Below, in pieces: positions 34,273-42,805 of a stretch of DNA of 61,546 nucleotides (its first letter is position 1; each line of letters begins with the position of its first letter). The notes under the pieces are model-generated. The model was not told the origin of the DNA. It saw only the letters and a program-made list of their open reading frames with translations, and made no database searches. The position numbers were made by a program, and so were the translations under genes. The stretch is from Pelagibacteraceae bacterium (GTDB lineage: Bacteria; Pseudomonadota; Alphaproteobacteria; Pelagibacterales; Pelagibacteraceae). The stretch covers positions 1-61,546 of the forward strand of contig VTPO01000008.1 in the NCBI GenBank assembly GCA_008638205.1, read 5' to 3'.

Positions 34273-35009
34273 TGATTGAAATAAAAAATTTAAAAGCAAG
34301 TGTAGATGAAAAAGAGATACTTAAAGGCCTGAATCTTAGCATTGGAAAAGGTGAAGTTCATGCAATCATGGGACCCAATGGTTCTGGTAAAAGCACCTTA
34401 TCTTATGCTCTTTCTGGCAAGGAAGGCTACAATGTTTCAGGTGAAATTAAGTTTAATAAAAAGAATTTATTAGAGCTGAACACAGAAGAAAGAGCTCAAG
34501 AAGGTGTCTTTTTAGCCTTACAATATCCAACCGAAATACCAGGGGTGTTTACTAAAAATTTTTTAAGAACCTCTCTAAACTCCATTAGAAAAGCTAACGG
34601 AGAATCAGAACTGAATGCAATAGAATTTTTAAAAATTCTTAAAGAAAAATCTACAGAGCTAAAGATAGACGACGAAATGCTTGCGCGACCTTTGAATGTT
34701 GGTTTTTCTGGAGGAGAAAAGAAAAGAAATGAAATATTGCAAATGGCATTGCTAGAACCAAGTTTTATAATTATGGACGAGACAGATTCAGGGTTAGATA
34801 TTGATGCCTTAAAAGTAGTATCCAATGGAGTAAACTCATTAAGAGATCCTGATAGATCTTTTTTAATAATCACTCACTATCAAAGACTTTTAAATTATAT
34901 TAAACCTGACTTTGTTCATGTTTTATCTGATGGAAAAATAGTTAAAACTGGAGATTGGAAACTAGCATTGGATCTTGAAAAAGAGGGTTATGGACAGTTT
35001 ATCAATTAA
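34272..35009 (+). CDS. sufC: Fe-S cluster assembly ATPase SufC
   Basis: Cytosolic ABC-type ATPase of the SufBCD complex, 245 residues. Walker A is GPNGSGKST, the signature region is VGFSGGEKKRNE and Walker B FIIMDETDSGLDID, followed by the ITHYQRLL switch typical of SufC. It has no membrane partner; ATP binding drives conformational change in SufB-SufD. It is coupled to sufB by a one-base overlap and followed directly by sufD. Confidence 0.97.
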   Translation: MIEIKNLKASVDEKEILKGLNLSIGKGEVHAIMGPNGSGKSTLSYALSGKEGYNVSGEIKFNKKNLLELNTEERAQEGVFLALQYPTEIPGVFTKNFLRTSLNSIRKANGESELNAIEFLKILKEKSTELKIDDEMLARPLNVGFSGGEKKRNEILQMALLEPSFIIMDETDSGLDIDALKVVSNGVNSLRDPDRSFLIITHYQRLLNYIKPDFVHVLSDGKIVKTGDWKLALDLEKEGYGQFIN

Positions 35010-36260
35010 ATGGAAAACTACGAAAACATTAAAGTAAATTTTGATTCTTTCATCCAGTCCCTGAAAAGTAATGCAGACGATATTGAATTTAGAAAAAAAT
35101 CATTTAATCATTTTTTAACCAATGGCTTTCCAAAAGCTAAAGATGAAGAATGGAAGTACTCTCCCTTAACAAAAGATTTAAATAAATTTCTCAGTGTAGA
35201 ATTTGGCAAGTCTACAGAACAAAATTTCCCTGAAGAATTAAAAGAAAACTATGATCACTATCCTATTATTTTTATAGATGGAAATCTGCAGCTAGAAAAC
35301 GTTCAAGAAAATGGACTTAAAATCGTAAAAAACGAGAAGTTTTTAAAATCAGTAAAAAAAGAAGGTACCAATCCTGTTTTAAATTTTACCAATGCTTTCG
35401 CAGATGAGGGATACTTAATCGAAGTTGAGCCCAATACTATTATATCAAAGCCGATTGTGGTCTATAATTTTTATTCTAAGAATTTTTCCTCCAATTTTGT
35501 TAGTGCAAAAAATTTTATTCTCATTAATGAGAGTAGCGAAATTACAATCTTTGAAAAAAATATTTATAATTCTGATCAAGAATATTTGATTACATCAAAT
35601 ACAGAGGTGTTTTTAGCAAAAAACTCTAAATTAAAAAAATACAATGTTAATGAAGAAAATAAACATTCTACGATTTTTAATTTCACTAAAGCCAATCTAG
35701 ACGAAGGTTCTGAGTTGGAGCATTTCACTTTTTCTAAAAATATTAATTCATGTCGAGATGAGACTATTGTAAATTTAAATGGAAAAAACTCCTTTGCTTC
35801 TGTGAGTGGAATTCAATCATTACTTGATAACAACAACCATGAAATTAAATTAATCATTAACCACAATGAAGAATTCACAGAAAGCTCTCAATTCATAAAG
35901 TCTGCTTTGCACGATTCTTCCACAGCAGCGTTCCAAGGAAAGATATTTGTCGATTCTCAAGCTCAAAAAACAGATGGGTATCAACTATCTAGAGCTCTTT
36001 TATTGTCTGATAAGGCAAGATTTTTTTCCAAGCCAGAATTAGAAATTTATGCAGATGATGTAAAATGCTCTCATGGCTCATCTTCTGGAAGTATTGATAA
36101 TGAATCTATCTTTTATTTAAGATCAAGAGGTATTGATGAAACAGATGCAAAAGAAATGATGATTAAAGGGTTTTTGGCTGAAGTGATTGATAAGCTTAAA
36201 GACGATCGTTTTAAAAAAATCTTTTTCAGCAAATTAGGACACGATTCAGAGAATGTTTAA
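35010..36260 (+). CDS. sufD: Fe-S cluster assembly protein SufD
   Basis: SufB paralogue of 416 residues completing the SufBC2D scaffold. The N-terminal helical part (FLTNGFPKAKDEEWKYSPL) is typical, and the beta-helix core ends in the conserved ADDVKCSHGSSSGSID and FYLRSRGIDETDAKEMMIKG, including the Cys and His that with SufB form the cluster-building interface. The sufS start lies eight bases inside its 3' end. Confidence 0.95.
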   Translation: MENYENIKVNFDSFIQSLKSNADDIEFRKKSFNHFLTNGFPKAKDEEWKYSPLTKDLNKFLSVEFGKSTEQNFPEELKENYDHYPIIFIDGNLQLENVQENGLKIVKNEKFLKSVKKEGTNPVLNFTNAFADEGYLIEVEPNTIISKPIVVYNFYSKNFSSNFVSAKNFILINESSEITIFEKNIYNSDQEYLITSNTEVFLAKNSKLKKYNVNEENKHSTIFNFTKANLDEGSELEHFTFSKNINSCRDETIVNLNGKNSFASVSGIQSLLDNNNHEIKLIINHNEEFTESSQFIKSALHDSSTAAFQGKIFVDSQAQKTDGYQLSRALLLSDKARFFSKPELEIYADDVKCSHGSSSGSIDNESIFYLRSRGIDETDAKEMMIKGFLAEVIDKLKDDRFKKIFFSKLGHDSENV

Positions 36261-37470
36261 AGATATTAAAAATCAATTTCCCATTTTTAAAAACAAAACC
36301 AATGGTAAAGATCTAGTATATTTAGATAGTGCCAATTCTTCTCAAAAACCGCAATCTGTAATTGATGCAGTTAGTAATTTTTATAGCAATGAATTTGCAA
36401 ATGTCGGCAGGGGAATTTACTCGCTTGCCGTTAATGCATCTGAAAAATATGAACTAACAAGAACTAATTTAAAATCTTTTGTGGGTGCTAGTGATGACTA
36501 TGAAATAGTGTTTACCAAAAACGCCACTGAATCCTTGAATTTAGTTGCCACCTGTTTTGCAGAAAAATTTATCAAGGATGGAGATGAAATTATTTTAACG
36601 GAACTTGAGCATCATGCCAATTATGTTCCTTGGCACTTTCTTCGAAAAAGAAAAAATGTAGTCATTAAGTTTTTGCCGATTGATGAACAGGGTGATTTAA
36701 AAGTGGAAGAATTAGAGAAATTAATTACACCTAAAACAAAAATTATTAGCGTTACACACATGTCCAATGTGACTGGCTCCATTACTCCTTTGGAGGAGAT
36801 AGTAGCTATAGCCAAAAAACATAATATTCCCGTTTCCGTGGATGGAACACAAGGAGCCGCTCATTTAGATCTTGATATTAAAAAAATAGATTGTGACTTT
36901 TATAGTTTTTCAGGACACAAAATGTATGGACCTACAGGCGTTGGTTTGTTGGCGATTAAATATAAATGGCTCAATGATTTTGATCCATTTATTGGCGGCG
37001 GCGGTATGATTGATTATGTATCAAAAAAAGATATTGCTTATGCAAGAGGTGTTTGGAAAATGGAGGCAGGTACTATGCCAACTGCAGAAGTTGTTGCCTT
37101 AAATGAATCTATTAGCTTTATTAATAAACTTGAAAAGAAAAATATTATTAAGCATGAATTGGATCTAACCCAATTAGCTTTAGAAAAATTAAAAACAAAC
37201 AATTCAGTAAAAGTTTTAACCTCTCCTAAAAATCAAGGTGGAGTTTTTTCTTTTAATATAGATAAAATTCATTCTCATGACGTATCTACCATACTGGATC
37301 AGGAAGGTATTGCCGTAAGAGGAGGACATCATTGTTGCCAAATTTTACATGAGGTCCTGAATGTCAATTCTTCCGTTAGAGTTTCTTTTGGTGTGTATAA
37401 TGATGAAAATGATATTGATGCTTTGTGTGAAGGAATTAAAAAGTGTCAAAAAATTTTTGAAAAAAAATAA
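36253..37470 (+). CDS. sufS: cysteine desulfurase SufS
   Basis: PLP enzyme of 405 residues that supplies persulfide sulfur for Fe-S clusters. The fold-type I landmarks are clear: VYLDSANSSQKP at the N-terminus, TELEHHANYVPW, DGTQGAAHLDLDI, and the PLP lysine in SFSGHKMYGPTG. The catalytic Cys region is RGGHHCCQ, with an extra Cys directly after the expected one. It overlaps sufD and is followed two bases later by sufU, its likely sulfur acceptor. Confidence 0.96.
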   Translation: MFKDIKNQFPIFKNKTNGKDLVYLDSANSSQKPQSVIDAVSNFYSNEFANVGRGIYSLAVNASEKYELTRTNLKSFVGASDDYEIVFTKNATESLNLVATCFAEKFIKDGDEIILTELEHHANYVPWHFLRKRKNVVIKFLPIDEQGDLKVEELEKLITPKTKIISVTHMSNVTGSITPLEEIVAIAKKHNIPVSVDGTQGAAHLDLDIKKIDCDFYSFSGHKMYGPTGVGLLAIKYKWLNDFDPFIGGGGMIDYVSKKDIAYARGVWKMEAGTMPTAEVVALNESISFINKLEKKNIIKHELDLTQLALEKLKTNNSVKVLTSPKNQGGVFSFNIDKIHSHDVSTILDQEGIAVRGGHHCCQILHEVLNVNSSVRVSFGVYNDENDIDALCEGIKKCQKIFEKK

Positions 37471-37472
37471 TC

Positions 37473-37931
37473 ATGTCTATAAAAAAACTCTATCAAGATC
37501 TAATTCTTGATCACAGCACTAATCCTAGAAATAATAAAGAATTAGATTCTTTTAATAGAAATGCGGAAGCGTTCAATCAACTGTGTGGAGATAGAAGCCA
37601 CGTGTTTATCAAACTAAGCGACAGCACAAGCATAGAAGAGATAAGCTTTAAGGGAGAGGGGTGTGCCATATGCATTGCCTCAAGCTCAATTATGACTGAG
37701 GTTTTGAAGCAAAAATCAGAAAAAAGTGCTTTTTCAATAATTCATTCCTTTACTAAATTTATTGAAAAAGCGGATGAGACGGTCTTATCTAGCGTAATTG
37801 AATCTGACAGAACAAAGCTAAGCTCTTTTATTTCTGTAGCTAAATTCCCAATGAGAGTGAAATGTGCTACACTACCTTGGATTGCTGCAGAGTCGGCATT
37901 ACATAATAAAACTAAAAAAATTAACGCATAA
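37473..37931 (+). CDS. sufU: SufU-type sulfur transfer/scaffold protein
   Basis: IscU-fold protein of 152 residues. The three cysteines and the aspartate of SufU are present as Cys38 and Asp40 (QLCGDR), Cys64 (GEGCAI) and Cys131 (KCATLPW). In Bacillus SufU is a zinc-dependent sulfurtransferase partner of SufS. It replaces SufE, which I do not see here. N-terminal LYQDLILDHSTNPRN is typical. Confidence 0.93.
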   Translation: MSIKKLYQDLILDHSTNPRNNKELDSFNRNAEAFNQLCGDRSHVFIKLSDSTSIEEISFKGEGCAICIASSSIMTEVLKQKSEKSAFSIIHSFTKFIEKADETVLSSVIESDRTKLSSFISVAKFPMRVKCATLPWIAAESALHNKTKKINA

Positions 37932-37940
37932 AAAAATATA

Positions 37941-38252
37941 ATGGACGCAAATCATTCAGCACTCATGGACAAAATAGTTGAAAAACTTAAATCAGTTTAT
38001 GATCCAGAAATACCAGTTGATATTTATGAGCTGGGACTAATTTATGATGTCCGCATTGAAGACAAGAAAGTATCTATGGATATGACACTCACTAGCCCTC
38101 ATTGTCCAGTTGCAGAATCATTACCCATGGAAGTCAGAAGAGCAGTGGAAGATATTGCGGAAGTAGAAGAAGTGGAAGTAAAAATTGTTTGGGAGCCACC
38201 TTGGGACAAAACTAAAATGTCAGAATCAGCTAAACTGGAGTTAAATTTATAA
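37941..38252 (+). CDS. sufT: SufT family protein (DUF59/MIP18)
   Basis: Small cytosolic protein of 103 residues with the DUF59 fold: LKSVYDPEIPVDIYELGLIYD, MTLTSPHCPVAESLP with the conserved Cys, and VKIVWEPPWDKTKMSE. It acts in Fe-S cluster maturation or delivery in bacteria that use SUF. Its place between sufU and sufA supports that role. Confidence 0.93.
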   Translation: MDANHSALMDKIVEKLKSVYDPEIPVDIYELGLIYDVRIEDKKVSMDMTLTSPHCPVAESLPMEVRRAVEDIAEVEEVEVKIVWEPPWDKTKMSESAKLELNL

Positions 38253-38254
38253 GG

Positions 38255-38593
38255 ATGAGTTCACAAATTATCAGTATTACCGATGCTGCAGCAGAACGTA
38301 TAAATGAAATAATGTCTAACGCCAAAGATAATACTGTCCAAGGTGTTCGAGTAAATGTGGTTACAGGTGGTTGTGCTGGTATGTCGTATGAGATGAATTA
38401 CATAAAAGAAAAAGCACCAGGAGATGAAGTTATCGAAGACAAGGGTGTTAAGGTTTATATTGATCCTAAGGCAATCATGTATCTTTTGGGAACAGTTATG
38501 GATTATAAAAAAGATAAATTTTCATCTTCTTTTGTTTTTAACAATCCTAATGAGACAGAACGTTGCGGCTGCGGTGAGTCTTTTAAGATTTAG
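38255..38593 (+). CDS. sufA: A-type Fe-S carrier protein (SufA/ErpA)
   Basis: A-type carrier of 112 residues with the three conserved cysteines in VTGGCAGMSY and ERCGCGESF. It would accept clusters from SufBCD and pass them to target apoproteins. It is the last gene of the suf operon, starts after a two-base gap, and its 3' end overlaps convergent nadK by eleven bases. Confidence 0.93.
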   Translation: MSSQIISITDAAAERINEIMSNAKDNTVQGVRVNVVTGGCAGMSYEMNYIKEKAPGDEVIEDKGVKVYIDPKAIMYLLGTVMDYKKDKFSSSFVFNNPNETERCGCGESFKI

Positions 38594-39350
38594 ACTGCTC
38601 TACTAAATTTCTTTCTTTAAGACCAAACTTTTTATTATACAGTAATTTAAATTTAATTTTATTATTGATACTTATTTTAACTATTCTCGCATCTCTGATT
38701 TCATTATTATCTGCCACTGCACTGACGGGTCTTTTTTTGGAGTCTAAATTTTTGATTATAATTTTTGATTTGTTAGATATTGCTTTTCCTTTTAACCCCC
38801 TAGGTCTGAAAGGACTTATTGGTGTCATTGCAATTTTTTTACTGTCTAAATGGAGTATTTGTCCTCCTGCTGAAAGATTGTAAGCAGTGCTACCTGCAGG
38901 CGTAGCAATTAATAAACCATCACCAGTTAATTGTTTAATCTGTAATTTTCCATCTATGTAAACTTCCAATTTTGTTGTTTGTCTGCTTTGTCTAAATATA
39001 GAAACTTCATTAATAGCTATTATTTTTTTAATAGTTTTGGTTCGGGTAGTTACCGTCATTTGCAATGGGTTAAGAATAACTTGATTGCTTTTTTTTATAT
39101 TGGCTTTTAATTTACCTATAGAAAATGGGTTCAGTAAGAATCCATGATTTCCTTGATTCATTCCATAAAAAGGTTTTTTGAATTGATAATATTTTTTTAA
39201 GGATTGCAGCATAAAACCGTCGCCACCAACCACAATAATCGTATCGCATTTGCTAGGTGTATAATTCTTATAACTTTTAAGTATTTGTTTTTTTGCCGAA
39301 AGAGCTTTATTTGTATTGTCAGTGATTAGGCAAATTTTTAGATCATCCAT
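38583..39350 (-). CDS. nadK: NAD kinase
   Basis: Cytosolic enzyme making NADP from NAD and ATP, 255 residues. The GGDG motif is in IIVVGGDGFMLQSL, followed by FYGMNQGNHGFLLNP (the NxGxxGFL site) and the second conserved block TGDGLLIATPAGSTAYNLSAGG. It is divergent from zapE with 37 bases between. Confidence 0.94.
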   Translation of the reverse strand: MDDLKICLITDNTNKALSAKKQILKSYKNYTPSKCDTIIVVGGDGFMLQSLKKYYQFKKPFYGMNQGNHGFLLNPFSIGKLKANIKKSNQVILNPLQMTVTTRTKTIKKIIAINEVSIFRQSRQTTKLEVYIDGKLQIKQLTGDGLLIATPAGSTAYNLSAGGQILHLDSKKIAMTPISPFRPRGLKGKAISNKSKIIIKNLDSKKRPVSAVADNNEIRDARIVKISINNKIKFKLLYNKKFGLKERNLVEQSKS

Positions 39351-39387
39351 AGCTAATAAACTGATATCATAAAAATAGTTAAAAAAA

Positions 39388-40458
39388 ATGAATATTACAT
39401 CCTTAAAAGAATCGTTTTTAATACATTGCTCTGATTTAAAATTAAAAAAAAATCACGAACAGATAGAAATTATTGAACTTTTAATAAAATTTTACAAAGA
39501 CAGCGAGAAAGAAAATAATTTTTTTTCTAGACTATTCTCTCCCAGAGAAAACAAACTTGGCTTCTATTTGTACGGTGACGTGGGGGTGGGAAAGACGATG
39601 GTATTAAATTTTTTTTACGATTCCTTAACTATTCCTAAGCAGAGATTGCACTTTAATGAGTTTATGATCAATGTTCATGATTTTATTCATCAAAACAAAG
39701 AAAAATCTAAAAGTGAAAATTTATTAGAATTGTTTGTTAAAAATTTAAAAAAAAAAACTGAATTAATTTATTTTGATGAATTTCAAGTAACTAACATTGT
39801 AGATGCTATGATTTTGGGAAAACTATTTCAAACCATTTTTAACCACAACATCAAAGCTATATTTACTTCCAACATTCAAATTGACAATCTCTATCAAGAC
39901 GGACTGCAAAGAGAACAGTTCGTGCCATTTATCAAAACTATTAAAAAATTTTGCATAGAGCGAGAGCTGGTCATTAAAAGTGATTATAGAACATCTGGTT
40001 TTAAAACATTAGAACGTTTTTTTCATCCAATTGATGAAAAGACTAAATTCAATATTAATCAACTATCTAGAGAAATCACTAAAGGAAAAGCGCTAACTTC
40101 CCCAGAGATTTTGGTCAAAGGTAGATCTTTTTGTATAGAGCAATATTACGAAGGAACAGCAAAGTTTCATTTTAACGATCTATGCTCTGATAATTTGGGA
40201 GCAGAGGATTATATTGCTATTGCTGAAAAATCTAAATTTATTATCCTAGAAAACATTCCTAATTTCAATAATGATAATATGAATGAACAACAAAGATTTA
40301 TTACTTTAATAGATATTTTGTATGAAAAAAAAATACCTATTTTAGTTTCATGTGAAGTTTCTATAAATGATATGACTTCTTCTGTTAAACTAGCTGCTCC
40401 TTTCAAGAGAACAATCAGTAGATTGCATGAGCTAACTTCACCCGATTTTGCAATTTAG
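39388..40458 (+). CDS. zapE: AFG1/ZapE-family ATPase
   Basis: P-loop ATPase of 356 residues. Walker A is GDVGVGKT at 63-70 and Walker B LIYFDEFQV with Asp130 and Glu131; PFKRTISRLHELTS at the C-terminus is a family landmark. In Escherichia coli ZapE associates with the division ring; in mitochondria AFG1/LACE1 acts in protein quality control. The protein is isolated between two divergently or convergently placed genes. Confidence 0.9.
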   Translation: MNITSLKESFLIHCSDLKLKKNHEQIEIIELLIKFYKDSEKENNFFSRLFSPRENKLGFYLYGDVGVGKTMVLNFFYDSLTIPKQRLHFNEFMINVHDFIHQNKEKSKSENLLELFVKNLKKKTELIYFDEFQVTNIVDAMILGKLFQTIFNHNIKAIFTSNIQIDNLYQDGLQREQFVPFIKTIKKFCIERELVIKSDYRTSGFKTLERFFHPIDEKTKFNINQLSREITKGKALTSPEILVKGRSFCIEQYYEGTAKFHFNDLCSDNLGAEDYIAIAEKSKFIILENIPNFNNDNMNEQQRFITLIDILYEKKIPILVSCEVSINDMTSSVKLAAPFKRTISRLHELTSPDFAI

Positions 40459-40493
40459 CCTATTAAAAATAAAAAATTTTTTTGCAAAATCTT

Positions 40494-42263
40494 TTAGCTA
40501 GGTTTTTGCTTTCCCCACATCTCAAAGTATTTTCCTTTTTGTGCCAATAGACTTTCATGTGTCCCTTGCTCAACAATAGCACCTCCATCAAGAACAATTA
40601 TATTATCAGCATTTGCAGCTGTAGAAAGTCGATGTGCAATGATTAGAGTTGTCTTGTTTTTAGAGACATTTTCTAAATTTTTTTGAATTTCTTTTTCAGT
40701 ACTTGTATCTAGAGCAGAAGTAGCTTCGTCAAAAAAGAATATTTTAGGATTTTTTAAAATAGTTCTTGCAATAGCTACTCTTTGTTTTTCTCCACCAGAT
40801 AGCTTAAGACCTCTCTCACCCACAATGGTTTCATATCCATCTGGCAAGATAGATATGAAATCATGGATATCCGCATTTTTAGCAGCACTTATGACTTCTT
40901 CTTTAGTGGACCCAGCTTTTCCGTAAGCAATATTGTAATAGATTGTATCATTAAATAAGACAGTGTCTTGGGGAACCACGCCAATTATTTCTCTCAAAGA
41001 CTCTTGAGAAATTGTATTGGTATTAACATTGTTAATATAAATTCCCCCAGATTTAGGTTCATAAAATTTAAAAAGTAATCGGCTTATTGTTGATTTTCCA
41101 GCTCCTGTTGGTCCTACAATCGCAACTTTTTTCCCATTGGGAACTGTGAAAGAAATATTGTTAATAATAGTTCTTCGGACATCATAATCAAAACTAACAT
41201 TATCAAACTTAATTTCTGCAATGTTGCTTTGAGGCAATTTATTCAAAGTATTTCGAATTGCCGGAGAAATATCTAATAGGCTAAACATATTTTCCATATC
41301 AGTTAATGCTTGCCTAATTTCTCTGTACACCGAACCCAGGAAGCTTAACGGTTGGTATAATTGTAGCATATAAGCATTTATGACTACAAACCCTCCAACA
41401 TCAATGTCTCCATTTTTAATACCGTAGGCAGACATGACTAGCATAATAGTAATTCCAGTCATGATAACCAATGTTTGAGATATGTTTAGTAGTGATAAGG
41501 CATGGCGAGTTTTGTTAGCAGCTATTTCATATTCCTCTAAAGATTTATCAAGTCTTTTAAATTCAAATTGTTCATTGTTGAAATACTTAACTGTTTCAAA
41601 ATTTAACAAGCTATCAATCATTTTAGTATTCACATCGTTATCAGCTTGATTCATTTTTCTTCTAAATTCATTTCTCCATTCTGTGATCTGAAAAGTTAAG
41701 TATGAATAAATAGTAACAGTTGTAAGCGTTATGACTGCATACCATGGGCCGTACAGATAAAATAAAATTCCTGAAACTAAAAAAATTTCAAAAAAAGTAG
41801 GAACAATATTAAACAACACATATCGTAAAAGAAAATCTATTCCCTTGGTTCCTCTATCTATAAATTTTGCAAGCGCTCCTGTTTGTCTATTTAAATGAAA
41901 TTGTAATGATAAACTATGTACATGTTTAAAAATATTCAAAGAAATTTGTCTGATAGAATGTTGAGAAACTTTTGAAAATAAAGCATCCCTAATTTCAACA
42001 AATGCAAAAGTAATTATTCTTGCAATACCGTAACCGATGATTAAAGCCACAGGTACAAGCATAAATAGATTAATGCCTGAGCTTAATTCTGTAAGAGAGT
42101 TTACAGATGCTCCTAATAGTAAAGGTGTCGTAACATTAGCTATTTTTGCCAATACTAAAGCGATAACTGCAAAGCTAACTCTTGTCTTTAGGTCCCTTCT
42201 TTTTTTTGGCCACAAATAGGGAAGTAACAATTTGAAAGTCTTGATATATTTTCCTTGTTTCAT
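40494..42263 (-). CDS. ABC exporter of the Atm1/ABCB7 type (fused membrane and ATPase domains)
   Basis: Half-transporter of 589 residues, inner membrane. Six hydrophobic helices occupy about residues 25-310, with the substrate-binding segment NDVNTKMIDSLLNFETVKYFNNE that is a hallmark of Atm1-type exporters. The ATPase domain has GPTGAGKSTISRLLFKFY, LSGGEKQRVAIARTI and IFFFDEATSALD. Bacterial Atm1 homologues export glutathione conjugates or metal-glutathione species and are relevant to Fe-S and heavy-metal homeostasis, fitting the nearby suf operon. Confidence 0.9.
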   Translation of the reverse strand: MKQGKYIKTFKLLLPYLWPKKRRDLKTRVSFAVIALVLAKIANVTTPLLLGASVNSLTELSSGINLFMLVPVALIIGYGIARIITFAFVEIRDALFSKVSQHSIRQISLNIFKHVHSLSLQFHLNRQTGALAKFIDRGTKGIDFLLRYVLFNIVPTFFEIFLVSGILFYLYGPWYAVITLTTVTIYSYLTFQITEWRNEFRRKMNQADNDVNTKMIDSLLNFETVKYFNNEQFEFKRLDKSLEEYEIAANKTRHALSLLNISQTLVIMTGITIMLVMSAYGIKNGDIDVGGFVVINAYMLQLYQPLSFLGSVYREIRQALTDMENMFSLLDISPAIRNTLNKLPQSNIAEIKFDNVSFDYDVRRTIINNISFTVPNGKKVAIVGPTGAGKSTISRLLFKFYEPKSGGIYINNVNTNTISQESLREIIGVVPQDTVLFNDTIYYNIAYGKAGSTKEEVISAAKNADIHDFISILPDGYETIVGERGLKLSGGEKQRVAIARTILKNPKIFFFDEATSALDTSTEKEIQKNLENVSKNKTTLIIAHRLSTAANADNIIVLDGGAIVEQGTHESLLAQKGKYFEMWGKQKPS

Positions 42264-42331
42264 AATCTTAATATAACTTATTGCTCACTATTTGTTATGG
42301 GCAAAAAGGTAGGGGATCGTCAGTAATAATT

Positions 42332-42733
42332 TTATCTTTTGTCTTTCATGTCCGACATATGAAGCTTAAGAGCTTTTGTCGAAATTTGAACTTCTACAAT
42401 AAAAAAGACTATAGATATCAACATGGAAGTGCAGCAAGATACAAAAATAATTTTAGCAATAAATATTTTGCTCAAATAAAGGGCGAATACAGTCAGCATA
42501 TTAAAAAAAAATCCTAATGCAGCAAAGAGCATCGTGTATTTAGCGATCTTTATTCTACCCTCTAAATTTTCTAGTTGCTTATCCCAGTGCGCGGGCACGT
42601 GTTTATCAAAAACATAATCATCATGAATTTTTCTAATTAAGGCGCTCAAGGTATGAAATCTATTATTGTAGACGGTCATTAACAAAGGTATTGCTGGAAA
42701 CATCAATGCGGTAACGGTGTAATCTATGTTCAT
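42332..42733 (-). CDS. DUF2721 membrane protein
   Basis: Membrane protein of 133 residues recognised as DUF2721: N-terminal helix ALMFPAIPLLMTVYNNRFHTLSALIRKIHDDY, a charged loop, then two helices (YTMLFAALGFFFNMLTVFAL and IIFVSCCTSMLISIVFFIVE). Function unknown. It is divergent from an aldehyde dehydrogenase gene. Confidence 0.8.
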   Translation of the reverse strand: MNIDYTVTALMFPAIPLLMTVYNNRFHTLSALIRKIHDDYVFDKHVPAHWDKQLENLEGRIKIAKYTMLFAALGFFFNMLTVFALYLSKIFIAKIIFVSCCTSMLISIVFFIVEVQISTKALKLHMSDMKDKR

Positions 42734-42763
42734 ATACGAATCTTATTCTATTATGAACATAAT
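42725..42763. promoter_or_regulatory. inverted copies of TATGAACATA between divergent genes
   Basis: TATGTTCATA at 42725-42734 (which includes the start codon of the DUF2721 gene) is the inverse of TATGAACATA at 42752-42761. The second copy lies within the near-perfect palindrome ATTATGAACATAAT at 42750-42763. Such a pair could be a repressor site for one or both genes, or chance in AT-rich DNA. Confidence 0.3.
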
Positions 42764-42805
42764 TTATAGATTAGATTTTTTTTAACATTAAGTGTAAATT
42801 TATTC

